Shown here piece by piece: positions 1-6,537 of a stretch of DNA of 64,000 nucleotides; the stretch's first letter is position 1; the number at the start of each line of letters is the position of its first letter. A program made the translations under genes and the position numbers. This stretch comes from Streptomyces rugosispiralis. GTDB lineage: Bacteria; Actinomycetota; Actinomycetes; Streptomycetales; Streptomycetaceae. Where the stretch lies: positions 372,001-436,000 of the forward strand of contig NZ_JANIAA010000003.1 in assembly GCF_024505145.1 (NCBI RefSeq), given 5' to 3'. A model generated the notes under the pieces. That model made no database searches. It worked only from the letters and a program-made list of their open reading frames with translations, and was not told the DNA's origin.

Positions 1-1
1 C

Positions 2-556
2 GCGTGGTCGGATCGGGCGCTGCACCTGCTCGCGCGGTCCTTCCGTACCGCGGTCCGCGACGGGGACCCCGAGGCGCGCTCCGACATGGCCCTGGCGGCC
101 ACCTTCGCCGGTCTCGGCTTCGGCAACGCGGGGGTGCACATCCCGCACGCCAACGCCTATCCGATCGCCGGGCGGGTGAAGGACTTCCACCCCGCCGGCT
201 ACCCCGCGCACGAGCCGATGGTGCCGCACGGGATGGCCGTCTCGCTGACCGCGCCGGAGGCGTTCCGCTTCACCTTCGGCGCCCAGCCAGAACGGCATCT
301 GCGGGCCGCGGAACTCCTCGCCCCGGGGATGGAACGCCCCGCCGACCCGGTCGAGTATCTGCCCACCGCGATCCAGCGGTTGATGCGCGACATCGGGATG
401 CCCGACGGCATCGGCGGTGTCGGCTACGGCAAGGGCGACATCCCCGCGCTGGTGGACGGCGCCATGAAGCAGCAGCGGCTGCTGGCCACCGCCCCGCGCG
501 AGGTCACCGAGGACGACCTCGCCGGGATCTTCGACCGCTCGCTGTCGCTCTGGTGA
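2..556 (+). CDS. Iron-containing alcohol dehydrogenase, C-terminal part (hydroxyacid-oxoacid transhydrogenase-like)
   Basis: The frame is open from the window edge to the TGA at 554-556, so only the last 184 residues are visible and the start lies outside. The visible part is the helical metal-binding domain of a group III (Fe-type) alcohol dehydrogenase. The segments HIPHANAYPIAG and VPHGMAVSLTAPEAF carry His residues in the places where this family binds its metal. That pattern, and the long helical tail, resemble the ADHFE1/hydroxyacid-oxoacid transhydrogenase branch, which moves hydride between a hydroxyacid and an oxoacid such as 2-oxoglutarate. The Rossmann half cannot be seen, so the substrate is inferred from family resemblance. 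The next gene is convergent and only 30 bases away. Confidence 0.75.
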   Translation, partial: AWSDRALHLLARSFRTAVRDGDPEARSDMALAATFAGLGFGNAGVHIPHANAYPIAGRVKDFHPAGYPAHEPMVPHGMAVSLTAPEAFRFTFGAQPERHLRAAELLAPGMERPADPVEYLPTAIQRLMRDIGMPDGIGGVGYGKGDIPALVDGAMKQQRLLATAPREVTEDDLAGIFDRSLSLW

Positions 557-586
557 GGACGAAGCCCGCGCAGCCTCCGGGAAGCG

Positions 587-1606
587 CTACGGGGCCGGTC
601 GCCAGCCCAGTGCCGGGGCCAGCTCGGTGGCGATGTCGGTGAGGATCTGTACGTAGTCCTCGTGGTCGAAGGTGAAGGGCAGCGCGAACGCCACCTCCTC
701 GACCTCCCGGAACGCGGCGTGCGAGGTGAGCCGTTCGGCGATGTCCTCGGAGGTGCCGACGAGATCGGGCGCGAACATCATGCGCGCCGGTCCCTGGGGG
801 GTGGCGGTGCGCGGCAGCCGCTGCTGGGCGTACCGCTCGTACTTCGCGCGCTGCTCGGGTGTCGCGGTGTCGGTGGGGATGACGACGAGCCCCTGGGAGA
901 CCCGGGCACGGTCGCCGTCGGGGTGGTGGGCGCGGAAGGTCCGGATGTGCGAGAGCTGGATCTCGGCGAAGTCCTCGGACTCCTCCGCCTTCACCACACT
1001 GCTGGTGAGCAGGTTCATGCCGTGTTCCCCGGCCCACTGGGCCGACCGCAGGCTGCCACCGCCGTACCACATGCGGCGGCCGAGCCCCGGGGCGTGCGGC
1101 TGGACGCGGTCGGAGAACAGCTCGAAGCCCTCGACACCGCTGAAGTCGCTGACCGGTTCGCCGCGTACGCAGTCCAGCAGCCGTCGCACCCGCTCGTGGC
1201 TGAAGTCCTCGGCGTCGGCGGTGTCGGGGTGGAGCACGCCCTTGACCTGGTCGTAGTGGTGCGGCGGACCGGCGCTGACCCCCGGGTTGAGACGGCCCCC
1301 GGACAGGATGTCGACCGTCGCCAGGTCCTCGGCCAGCCGCAGCGGATTCTCCCATCCCATGGGGATGACGGCCGTGCCCAGCTCGATGCGGCTGGTGCGC
1401 TGCGATACCGCCGCCAGAACGGCCACGGGTGAGGAGATGCCGTATTGCAGATGGCGATGGCGCACCCAGGCGCTGTCGAAACCCAGCCGTTCACCCAGTT
1501 CGATGATCTCGAGTGTCGACTCATGGCCCCGGCGGGGGTCGGCCGCGTCGAACAGCCCGATGGTCAAGAAGCCCAGCTTCCGCAGGGGTTTCGAGGTCAG
1601 CGGCAC
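587..1606 (-). CDS. LLM class flavin-dependent oxidoreductase
   Basis: This is a 339-residue luciferase-like TIM-barrel protein. The N-terminus (LRKLGFLTIGLFD), the segment WVRHRHLQYGISSPVAVLAAVSQRTSRI and the segment LAEDLATVDILSGGRLNPGVSAG are the typical strands of bacterial luciferase-like monooxygenases, which use reduced FMN supplied by a separate reductase. The start is taken as the GTG at 1606 because GGAGG stands six bases upstream; an ATG further upstream has no ribosome site. It is the second gene behind a sulfonate-monooxygenase-like gene, 67 bases apart and in the same direction, and probably shares its transcript and cysteine-type leader. A role in sulfur scavenging is inferred from that context. 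The true substrate is unknown. Confidence 0.85.
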   Translation of the reverse strand: MPLTSKPLRKLGFLTIGLFDAADPRRGHESTLEIIELGERLGFDSAWVRHRHLQYGISSPVAVLAAVSQRTSRIELGTAVIPMGWENPLRLAEDLATVDILSGGRLNPGVSAGPPHHYDQVKGVLHPDTADAEDFSHERVRRLLDCVRGEPVSDFSGVEGFELFSDRVQPHAPGLGRRMWYGGGSLRSAQWAGEHGMNLLTSSVVKAEESEDFAEIQLSHIRTFRAHHPDGDRARVSQGLVVIPTDTATPEQRAKYERYAQQRLPRTATPQGPARMMFAPDLVGTSEDIAERLTSHAAFREVEEVAFALPFTFDHEDYVQILTDIATELAPALGWRPAP

Positions 1607-1673
1607 AGGATTCCTCCAGCGTCCGCGGCGTACTCCGCCGCACACCATTGCCGTTCCATTGTCGCGGAGTGGT

Positions 1674-2810
1674 TCACCCGGCCGGGACGGACAGCGGGAT
1701 GGCGGCGCGGTGGGCGAGTTCCTGGCGGACGAGGGGGATGAGGTGGCGGCCGTAGTCGATGGCGTCGTCGAGCGGGTCGTAGCCACGGATGAGGAGGGTG
1801 GTGGCGCCGATGTCCACGTAGTCCAGCAGCGCCTGGGCGACCGTCTCCGGGGTGCCGACGAGTGCGGTGGTGTTGCCGCCCGCGCCGGTCGCGGTGGCGG
1901 TGGGGGTCCACAGCGCCCGGTCGTGGCGGTCGGCCTTGGCGGCGGCCGCGAGCAGCCGCTGGGACCCGGCGTTCTGGGGTGCGCGCTCGCCGTTCCGCTG
2001 ATGGAAGAACGGGCGACCGGCCCCGGTCCTGATGGTGTCCAGGACGCGATGGGCCCGTTCCCAGGCCAACTCCTCGGTGGCGGCCAGGATCGGACGGAAG
2101 GACACGCTGATCCCGGGCGCCTGGACACGTCCGGCGGCCGCCGCGGCGGCGCGTACGGAGGCGATCTGCTCGGCGGTCTCCGCGAGCGGTTCGCCCCACA
2201 GCGCGAAGGTGTCGGCGTGTTTGCCACCCACCCGGTAGGCGGCCTCGGAGGAGCCGCCGAAGTACAGCGGGATGCCGGTGGCCCGGTGCGGCAGAACCTC
2301 GGAGGAGTAGTCCTCGAACCGGTAGTGGCGGCCCTCGTGGCTGAACGGCTCGGCGGAGGACCAGGCACGCCGCAGGATGCCCAGGTACTCGTCGGTGCGG
2401 CCGTAGCGCTCCTCCTTGCCCAGGAAGTCGCCGTCCTTGCGCTGTTCCGCGTCGTTGCCACCGGTGATGGTGTGCACGGCCACGCGCCCGCCGGTGAACT
2501 GGTCGAGGGTGGCGAAGCTCCGCGCGGCGAGGGTGGGGGCGACGAAACCGGGGCGGTGGGCGATGAGCAGACCGATCCGCTCGGTGCGGGCCGCCACGTG
2601 CGCGGCCACCTGCGTTCCATCGGGCCGGCGGGAGCTGTAACCGATGAGGATCCGGTCGAAGCCCGCGTCCTCGTGGGCGCGGGCGAAGCGGGTGGTGTAC
2701 TCCGGGTCGATCGCCGGACCGGTGGCGGGCCGGGTCTCGGAGACCTCCTGGGTCTCGATCATGCCGATGAACTCGACCGAGGACGCGGGTGCGGGGGCGG
2801 ATGCGGACAT
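1674..2810 (-). CDS. Alkanesulfonate-monooxygenase-like (SsuD-type) LLM flavin enzyme
   Basis: The 378-residue protein has the hallmark of the SsuD branch of LLM monooxygenases: the FMN-binding and barrel segments SFATLDQFTGGRVAVHTITGG, then GRTDEYLGILRRAW and PLYFGGSSEAA. SsuD releases sulfite from alkanesulfonates with FMNH2 and oxygen during sulfur limitation. The length matches the family (about 380 residues). The ATG at 2810 is followed by a low-complexity Ser/Ala/Pro start. Upstream by about 210 bases is a 24-residue ORF ending in YVDYLRTSSALCR, a cysteine-attenuator leader peptide, which fits expression when cysteine is scarce. The adjoining LLM gene lies downstream. No ssuABC transporter is visible here. 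An FMN reductase is encoded 5 kb away at 8067 and might serve all three LLM enzymes. Confidence 0.85.
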   Translation of the reverse strand: MSASAPAPASSVEFIGMIETQEVSETRPATGPAIDPEYTTRFARAHEDAGFDRILIGYSSRRPDGTQVAAHVAARTERIGLLIAHRPGFVAPTLAARSFATLDQFTGGRVAVHTITGGNDAEQRKDGDFLGKEERYGRTDEYLGILRRAWSSAEPFSHEGRHYRFEDYSSEVLPHRATGIPLYFGGSSEAAYRVGGKHADTFALWGEPLAETAEQIASVRAAAAAAGRVQAPGISVSFRPILAATEELAWERAHRVLDTIRTGAGRPFFHQRNGERAPQNAGSQRLLAAAAKADRHDRALWTPTATATGAGGNTTALVGTPETVAQALLDYVDIGATTLLIRGYDPLDDAIDYGRHLIPLVRQELAHRAAIPLSVPAG

Positions 2811-2966
2811 GGGTCAATTGCCTTTCGGGGCAGGCGAGTTGTACGCGGCAAGGGCGGCCGCCGGACCGTCATGAACGCGGCGCAGCCGAGTACCCGAGCA
2901 CCGCACACGCGCGCACGGAACGCACGGTGCCGAGGAAGAGCGGAATTCCGGGCCGGTCCGGTGGCA

Positions 2967-2996
2967 GGAGGTGGTCGGCCGCGGGTGCCGACCTCC
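2967..2996 (-). promoter_or_regulatory. Hairpin between leader peptide and SsuD-like gene (candidate attenuator)
   Basis: A near-perfect inverted repeat occupies this stretch: GGAGGTGGTCGGC pairs with GCCGACCTCC, with a seven-base loop and a three-base bulge. It lies between the leader peptide stop (3018) and the start of the SsuD-like gene (2810), where an attenuator or a ribosome-binding-site sequestering stem would be expected. There is no U-tract, so an intrinsic terminator is not obvious. The function is inferred from position. Confidence 0.4.
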
Positions 2997-3017
2997 GGGG
3001 GCGGTACGACCGCCCGG

Positions 3018-3092
3018 TCAGCGACAGAGCGCGCTGGAGGTGCGCAGGTAGTCCACGTAGCGGCAGAGCACGCCCGGATGCGTCGAATGCAT
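3018..3092 (-). CDS. Cysteine-type leader peptide (24 residues)
   Basis: A short ORF starts at the ATG at 3092 and encodes 24 residues ending in LCRYVDYLRTSSALCR, then TGA. The pattern of a basic residue, VD-x-L-R, a Ser/Ala stretch and a terminal Cys-Arg is the signature of the small leader peptides that NCBI annotates as putative leader peptides in actinobacteria. These precede sulfur and cysteine genes and are thought to sense Cys-tRNA by ribosome stalling. Two of the last fifteen residues are Cys. The next gene on the same strand is an SsuD-type sulfonate monooxygenase, exactly the expected target class. The ribosome site is weak (GGGAT just before the ATG). Confidence 0.8.
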   Translation of the reverse strand: MHSTHPGVLCRYVDYLRTSSALCR

Positions 3093-3145
3093 ATCCCAAT
3101 GGTCGTGACCACGAGGGCCGCTGTCAATGGACACCTTTTGGTGTC

Positions 3146-3760
3146 TCATTGCGGCAGATCCCATCGGGACGGGGTCGGCCGCGGGAACAGCACCGCGAGG
3201 AGGGCGCCGACGAGGCAGACGAACCCCGCCGTGAGCATCGCCGTGTGCAGCCCGCCCAGCGTGGCGAGCGTCGGACTCGCCGTCGTGGCCAGGGCCTTGG
3301 TGCGTGCGGTGACGATGGCCGCCAGACATGCGGTCCCGATGGCGCCGAGGAACTGCGGCAGCTGCGACAGGCCACCCACGACGGCTTGTTCGTCGTCCCG
3401 CAGTCCGGACGTCATGGCGGTGATGAACGAGACGACGGTCAGCACATGTCCGAAGCCCATGGTCCCGGAGGTCAGCAGGAGGAGCGCCGGACCGCCGTCC
3501 TCGGGCAGCAGGACCATCGCGCCGGTGCCGAGCCCCTGCACGGCCAGGCCGGTGGCCATGACCCCCGCCGTGCCGAGCGCGCCGATCAGCCGGGCGGCCA
3601 GCATGCCGCCGATGAGCGCCGCGATGCCCTCCGCGAGGAAGCCCGCACCGGTGGCCGGCGCGGAGCAGCCCAGGACGTCCTGCATATACAGGCTCAGCAG
3701 GACCGTCGTTCCGCCGCACATCCCGAGCGTGATGAAACCGATCAGCCCGCCCCACTTCAC
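3146..3760 (-). pseudogene. Truncated MFS transporter (C-terminal half)
   Basis: About 204 residues are alike to the C-terminal half of a 14-helix DHA2-type major facilitator exporter. Hydrophobic helices alternate with typical loops (WGGLIGFITLGMCGGTTVLLSLYMQDVLG, GLRDDEQAVVGGLSQLPQFLGAIGTACLAAIV). Family members have roughly 450-520 residues, so the first eight or so helices and the start are missing. The frame opens with a GTG at 3760 that has a GGAGG directly abutting it, too close for a normal start. The amine oxidase gene begins its 3' end only about 115 bases upstream, leaving no room for the rest. It is most likely a remnant. A short functional half-transporter is possible but unlikely. 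Confidence 0.75.
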
Positions 3761-3874
3761 CCTCCCCCTCGGCGGCGGCGCTGCGGCTCCTCGCGGACCT
3801 CGCCACCGCGCCCCCCGAGTGCAGGGCGGGGAGCCGAAGTGCCCCGGGGTGGGCGCCGAGGCGTGTGATGCCGG

Positions 3875-5218
3875 TCAGCGGGCGGAGGGCCGCTGGAGGT
3901 CCTGGTGAACCTGGAGGTCCTGGTGAACCTGGAGGTCCTGGTGGACCTGGCGGGCCACGCGGGTGCCGCTTTCGATGGCGCCGTCGATGAAACCGGCCCA
4001 GATGTTCGCGTAGTCGCTGCTGGCGAAGTGCAGGACTCCGGTGTTCTCCTGCTGGGCGCGGTGGTAGCGGGTGAGGTGGTGGGGTTGCTGGATCAGCCAG
4101 GTCTCCTGGGAGTAGGGGTCGGCCATCCAGTCGTGGCCGCCGGTCTCGATCACCTCGAGGTCGTCGCGCCAGACCTTCAGGGCCGCGTCGATGGCCTGCG
4201 GGTCGTTGACGTCGATCCGGGTCGAGTCCGGGCCGAAGGCGACCAGTACGGCGTCGTCCTCCCCGACGAACTCGGTGCGTACGACGGCGAGGGGGTGGGC
4301 CTGGGAGGAGTAGGCGAAGAAGGGCTTGATGCGGCCGCGCACCCGGATCCATGCCTTGGCGCCGCGGGAGGCGGTCTTTTCCAGGCTGGGGCGGAGCTTG
4401 CCGTCCGGCAGCGCGGGGGCGATGTCGAGCTGGTGCAGGACGTTCTGCGGCACGGTGATCACCACACGCCGGGCGGTGATGGTGTCTCCGTCGCCGTAGG
4501 TGATCTCGGCGCCCTGGTCGTCGTGGGTGAGGGAACGGACCGGTGACGACAGGCGGATGTCGGCTTCCGCGTCCGCGGCGATGGCCTCCACCAGACTCCG
4601 GGTGGAGCCGGTGAGCCGGAAGATCGCGGATGCCTCGTGCATGAGATGCCAGGACCCGGCGGTGGCGGCGGTCCAGCGCAGGGCGCTGGTGTAGGCGCAC
4701 TGGTCGAGCGGGGCGTTGAAGTGGCCGACCCACGCGGCCTCGTTGGCGTTCCGCTCCTCGATGGACAGCTCGAGGTCGTCGAGCATCTCCTGGAGGTTGA
4801 ACTGGTCGACGTCGGCCAGCCGTGGGACGGTCAGCGGCGCGTTCGGGCGGGGGATCCACTTCATGGTGTCTTCCAGCAGCCGGGTCATGCCCGGGTCGAT
4901 GAGCCGCATGAAGTCGTCCAGGGTCCCGCGGCGCACCTGGTCACCGGCGAGCCAGTAGGTCTCCTCCGAGCGGGGGCCACGGGTGATCTCCAGGCCGTAG
5001 CGGGTGATCTCCGCCCAGACGTGCGGCTGGACCCAGTGCACCCAGGTGCCGCCCATCTCCAGGTCCCGCCCCAGCCGGTGATCGGTCCAGGTCCGGCCGC
5101 CGATCCGGTCGCGTGCCTCGAGGACGACGACCCGCGCTCCCTTCCGGCCGAGTTCACGAGCGGTGATCAGGCCGGCGACTCCGGCTCCGATGACGACGAC
5201 GTCTGCCTGCCCGAGCAC
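3875..5218 (-). CDS. Flavin monoamine oxidase family protein
   Basis: The 447-residue protein begins with the FAD-binding Rossmann motif VVVIGAGVAGLITARELG, followed by the second FAD contact VLEARDRIGGRTWTD and a C-terminal segment (HFASSDYANIWAGFIDGAIESG) where amine oxidases close the FAD site. This family oxidises primary or aromatic amines to aldehydes with release of ammonia and hydrogen peroxide. The start is the GTG at 5218, with AAGGAGG eight bases upstream. The ATG 63 bases further up lies inside the operator and has no ribosome site. The last residues are three copies of VHQDLQ from an 18-bp tandem repeat. The gene is divergent from an IclR regulator, and a palindrome upstream matches one in front of the 6534 monooxygenase. 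Confidence 0.88.
   Translation of the reverse strand: MLGQADVVVIGAGVAGLITARELGRKGARVVVLEARDRIGGRTWTDHRLGRDLEMGGTWVHWVQPHVWAEITRYGLEITRGPRSEETYWLAGDQVRRGTLDDFMRLIDPGMTRLLEDTMKWIPRPNAPLTVPRLADVDQFNLQEMLDDLELSIEERNANEAAWVGHFNAPLDQCAYTSALRWTAATAGSWHLMHEASAIFRLTGSTRSLVEAIAADAEADIRLSSPVRSLTHDDQGAEITYGDGDTITARRVVITVPQNVLHQLDIAPALPDGKLRPSLEKTASRGAKAWIRVRGRIKPFFAYSSQAHPLAVVRTEFVGEDDAVLVAFGPDSTRIDVNDPQAIDAALKVWRDDLEVIETGGHDWMADPYSQETWLIQQPHHLTRYHRAQQENTGVLHFASSDYANIWAGFIDGAIESGTRVARQVHQDLQVHQDLQVHQDLQRPSAR
3893..3946. repeat. 18-bp tandem repeat, three copies, inside amine oxidase 3' end
   Basis: The unit CTGGAGGTCCTGGTGAAC occurs three times head to tail, the last copy with one change. It encodes the repeated hexapeptide VHQDLQ in the last residues of the amine oxidase, just before its stop codon, so it probably extends the protein tail. 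Confidence 0.95.
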
Positions 5219-5265
5219 GTGAGTCCTCCTTCGTAGAGCCCCGACTCCGAGGCGCGTCCACATAT

Positions 5266-5327
5266 TGAACGTGACGTTCATATCAGCGCGTACGGATAGT
5301 GGGCCGCACCCGCCGCCCCGCTGTCAA
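5266..5327 (-). promoter_or_regulatory. Amine oxidase promoter region with IclR-type palindrome
   Basis: Positions 5266-5280 read TGAACGTGACGTTCA, a 7+1+7 palindrome. A TTGACA hexamer lies on the minus strand at 5327-5322, about 40 bases upstream; the matching -10 box is uncertain. The core GAACGTGACGTTC has the same 6+1+6 layout as GAACGCCGCGTTC at 6424-6436. Both flank the IclR gene at 5461, which suggests a shared operator. Binding is inferred. Confidence 0.6.
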
Positions 5328-5460
5328 GACCTCGCGCGGCCGCGGCCCCCGGCTCCTCGCGGTGACGGCGTTCACTCCCTGAACAGGCCGACGGTACGGT
5401 GAGGGGAAAGGTCGCGCGCGGAGCGACTCCGCGCGACGATCCGCACGACGAAAGGGCCCC

Positions 5461-6255
5461 ATGAGCGACGCGTCCGGACCGGCGGACATGACCAACAAGT
5501 CCGTGACCAAAGGGGTCCGGCTGCTCCGCGAGTTGGCGGCCCAGCCCCGGTCCGGAGCCACCGTGACCACCCTCGCCAAGGCGGCGGGGATCTCCCGGCC
5601 CACCGCCTTCCGCCTGCTCTACAGCCTGGAGCAGAGCGGGCTCGTCGACCGCGTCGAGAACAACTACATCCTGGGCTGGGAGCTGGCCCGACTCGGCCGC
5701 TACGCGGACCCCCACGCGGGCCTCGCCGCCCGCGCCCAGCCCCTGCTGCAGGAGCTGGCGAACAGGTTCAACGAGTCGGTGACCCTGTCGGTGCCGGACC
5801 TCAGAGGCGGGGTCGAGCTGATCGCCGAGGCCGCGGGCTCCCACGTGGTCAGCATCGTGCCGCGGAACATGGTCGGCGAGCACTACCCCCTGCACGCCAG
5901 CTCCACCGGCAAGGTCCTGCTCGCCGACCTGCCCGTGGAGGAGGTGCTCGCCCTCCTGCCGGAGCGGCTGGAGCCCTACGCCTCGCGCACCATCACCGAC
6001 CGCGCGACCCTGCTCAAGGATCTGGAGCAGGTCCGCGAGCAGGGCTTCGGCGTCATCGACAACGAACTCGAGGAAGAGCTGCTGTCCCTGGCGCGCCCGA
6101 TCCGCGACTCGTCCGGGACCCTGGTGGCGATCCTGGCCCTGGACGGGCCCAGGTACCGGTTCGGCCGGGACCGGATCCCCGAGGCCCTCCAGGAGATGCG
6201 CTCCACCGTCGACCGCCTGACCGAGGCGTTCTGGCAGGACTCGCCGTCCGCCTAG
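5461..6255 (+). CDS. IclR family transcriptional regulator
   Basis: The 264-residue protein has the two IclR parts. Residues 13-80 form the winged helix (SVTKGVRLLRELA, then TVTTLAKAAGISRPTAFRLLYSLEQSGLVDR). The rest is the effector domain, with the usual segments YPLHASSTGKVLLADLP and GFGVIDNELEEELLSLARPIRD. IclR proteins usually bind small acids or aromatic effectors and often repress neighbouring catabolic genes. The gene is divergent from the amine oxidase and lies upstream of the 6534 monooxygenase. Palindromes with identical spacing occur in both target promoters. The start ATG has AAAGGG seven bases upstream. Control of both neighbours is inferred from position and the paired sites. 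Confidence 0.9.
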   Translation: MSDASGPADMTNKSVTKGVRLLRELAAQPRSGATVTTLAKAAGISRPTAFRLLYSLEQSGLVDRVENNYILGWELARLGRYADPHAGLAARAQPLLQELANRFNESVTLSVPDLRGGVELIAEAAGSHVVSIVPRNMVGEHYPLHASSTGKVLLADLPVEEVLALLPERLEPYASRTITDRATLLKDLEQVREQGFGVIDNELEEELLSLARPIRDSSGTLVAILALDGPRYRFGRDRIPEALQEMRSTVDRLTEAFWQDSPSA

Positions 6256-6281
6256 ATCCGGGTGATCCGGGTGATCCGGGC
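6255..6281. repeat. 9-bp tandem repeat at IclR stop codon
   Basis: ATCCGGGTG is repeated three times, the last copy imperfect, starting on the final base of the TAG stop of the IclR gene. Confidence 0.8.
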
Positions 6282-6384
6282 GTCCCGCCCCCGGGGCCGG
6301 TGGCCCCCGCATGCCCTCCTCCGCTCCGTAGGCGATTTATCGACTCCGCCCCGCCGTGGGCACGTACCGCGTCCGGCCGACCTG

Positions 6385-6437
6385 TTGACACCGGCCCTCG
6401 CGAGACTTCAGCATGCTCAACATGAACGCCGCGTTCG
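6385..6437 (+). promoter_or_regulatory. Promoter and palindromic operator before the 6534 monooxygenase
   Basis: TTGACA (6385-6390) is followed at 18 bases by CAGCAT (6409-6414), a plausible -35/-10 pair. GAACGCCGCGTTC (6424-6436) is a perfect 6+1+6 palindrome just downstream of the -10, where a bound repressor would block transcription. A further half-site, TGAACGCCGC, follows at 6443. The palindrome matches the layout of the site upstream of the amine oxidase. Confidence 0.6.
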
Positions 6438-6453
6438 CATACTGAACGCCGCA

Positions 6454-6537
6454 ATGGCATCACTCTCCTCACCTCAAGGTGCTCTGCGGATTTTCACCGC
6501 AGGAAGGCCCCGCCTCTCGCCCTGGAGCGCAGCATGA
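6454..6537 (+). CDS. Possible short upstream ORF overlapping the 6534 start
   Basis: An ATG at 6454 opens a 27-residue frame (MASLSSPQGALRIFTAG...) whose TGA at 6535-6537 overlaps the ATG of the next gene in an ATGA arrangement. It resembles no family known to me and has no clear ribosome site. It could be chance, or it could couple translation of the downstream gene. It lacks the Cys-rich end of the leader peptide at 3018. Confidence 0.2.
   Translation: MASLSSPQGALRIFTAGRPRLSPWSAA

Noticed and set aside
1287..3908. Very long open frame (over 870 codons) on the plus strand across the LLM genes
   Set aside because: It is antisense to two clear LLM genes, has Arg/Gly/Pro-rich composition without any family pattern, and arises from the codon bias of the minus-strand genes.
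6262..6533. Second cysteine-type leader peptide before the 6534 monooxygenase
   Set aside because: I searched the frames for a VD-L-R...C-R ending and found none; only the short ORF at 6454 without Cys is present.
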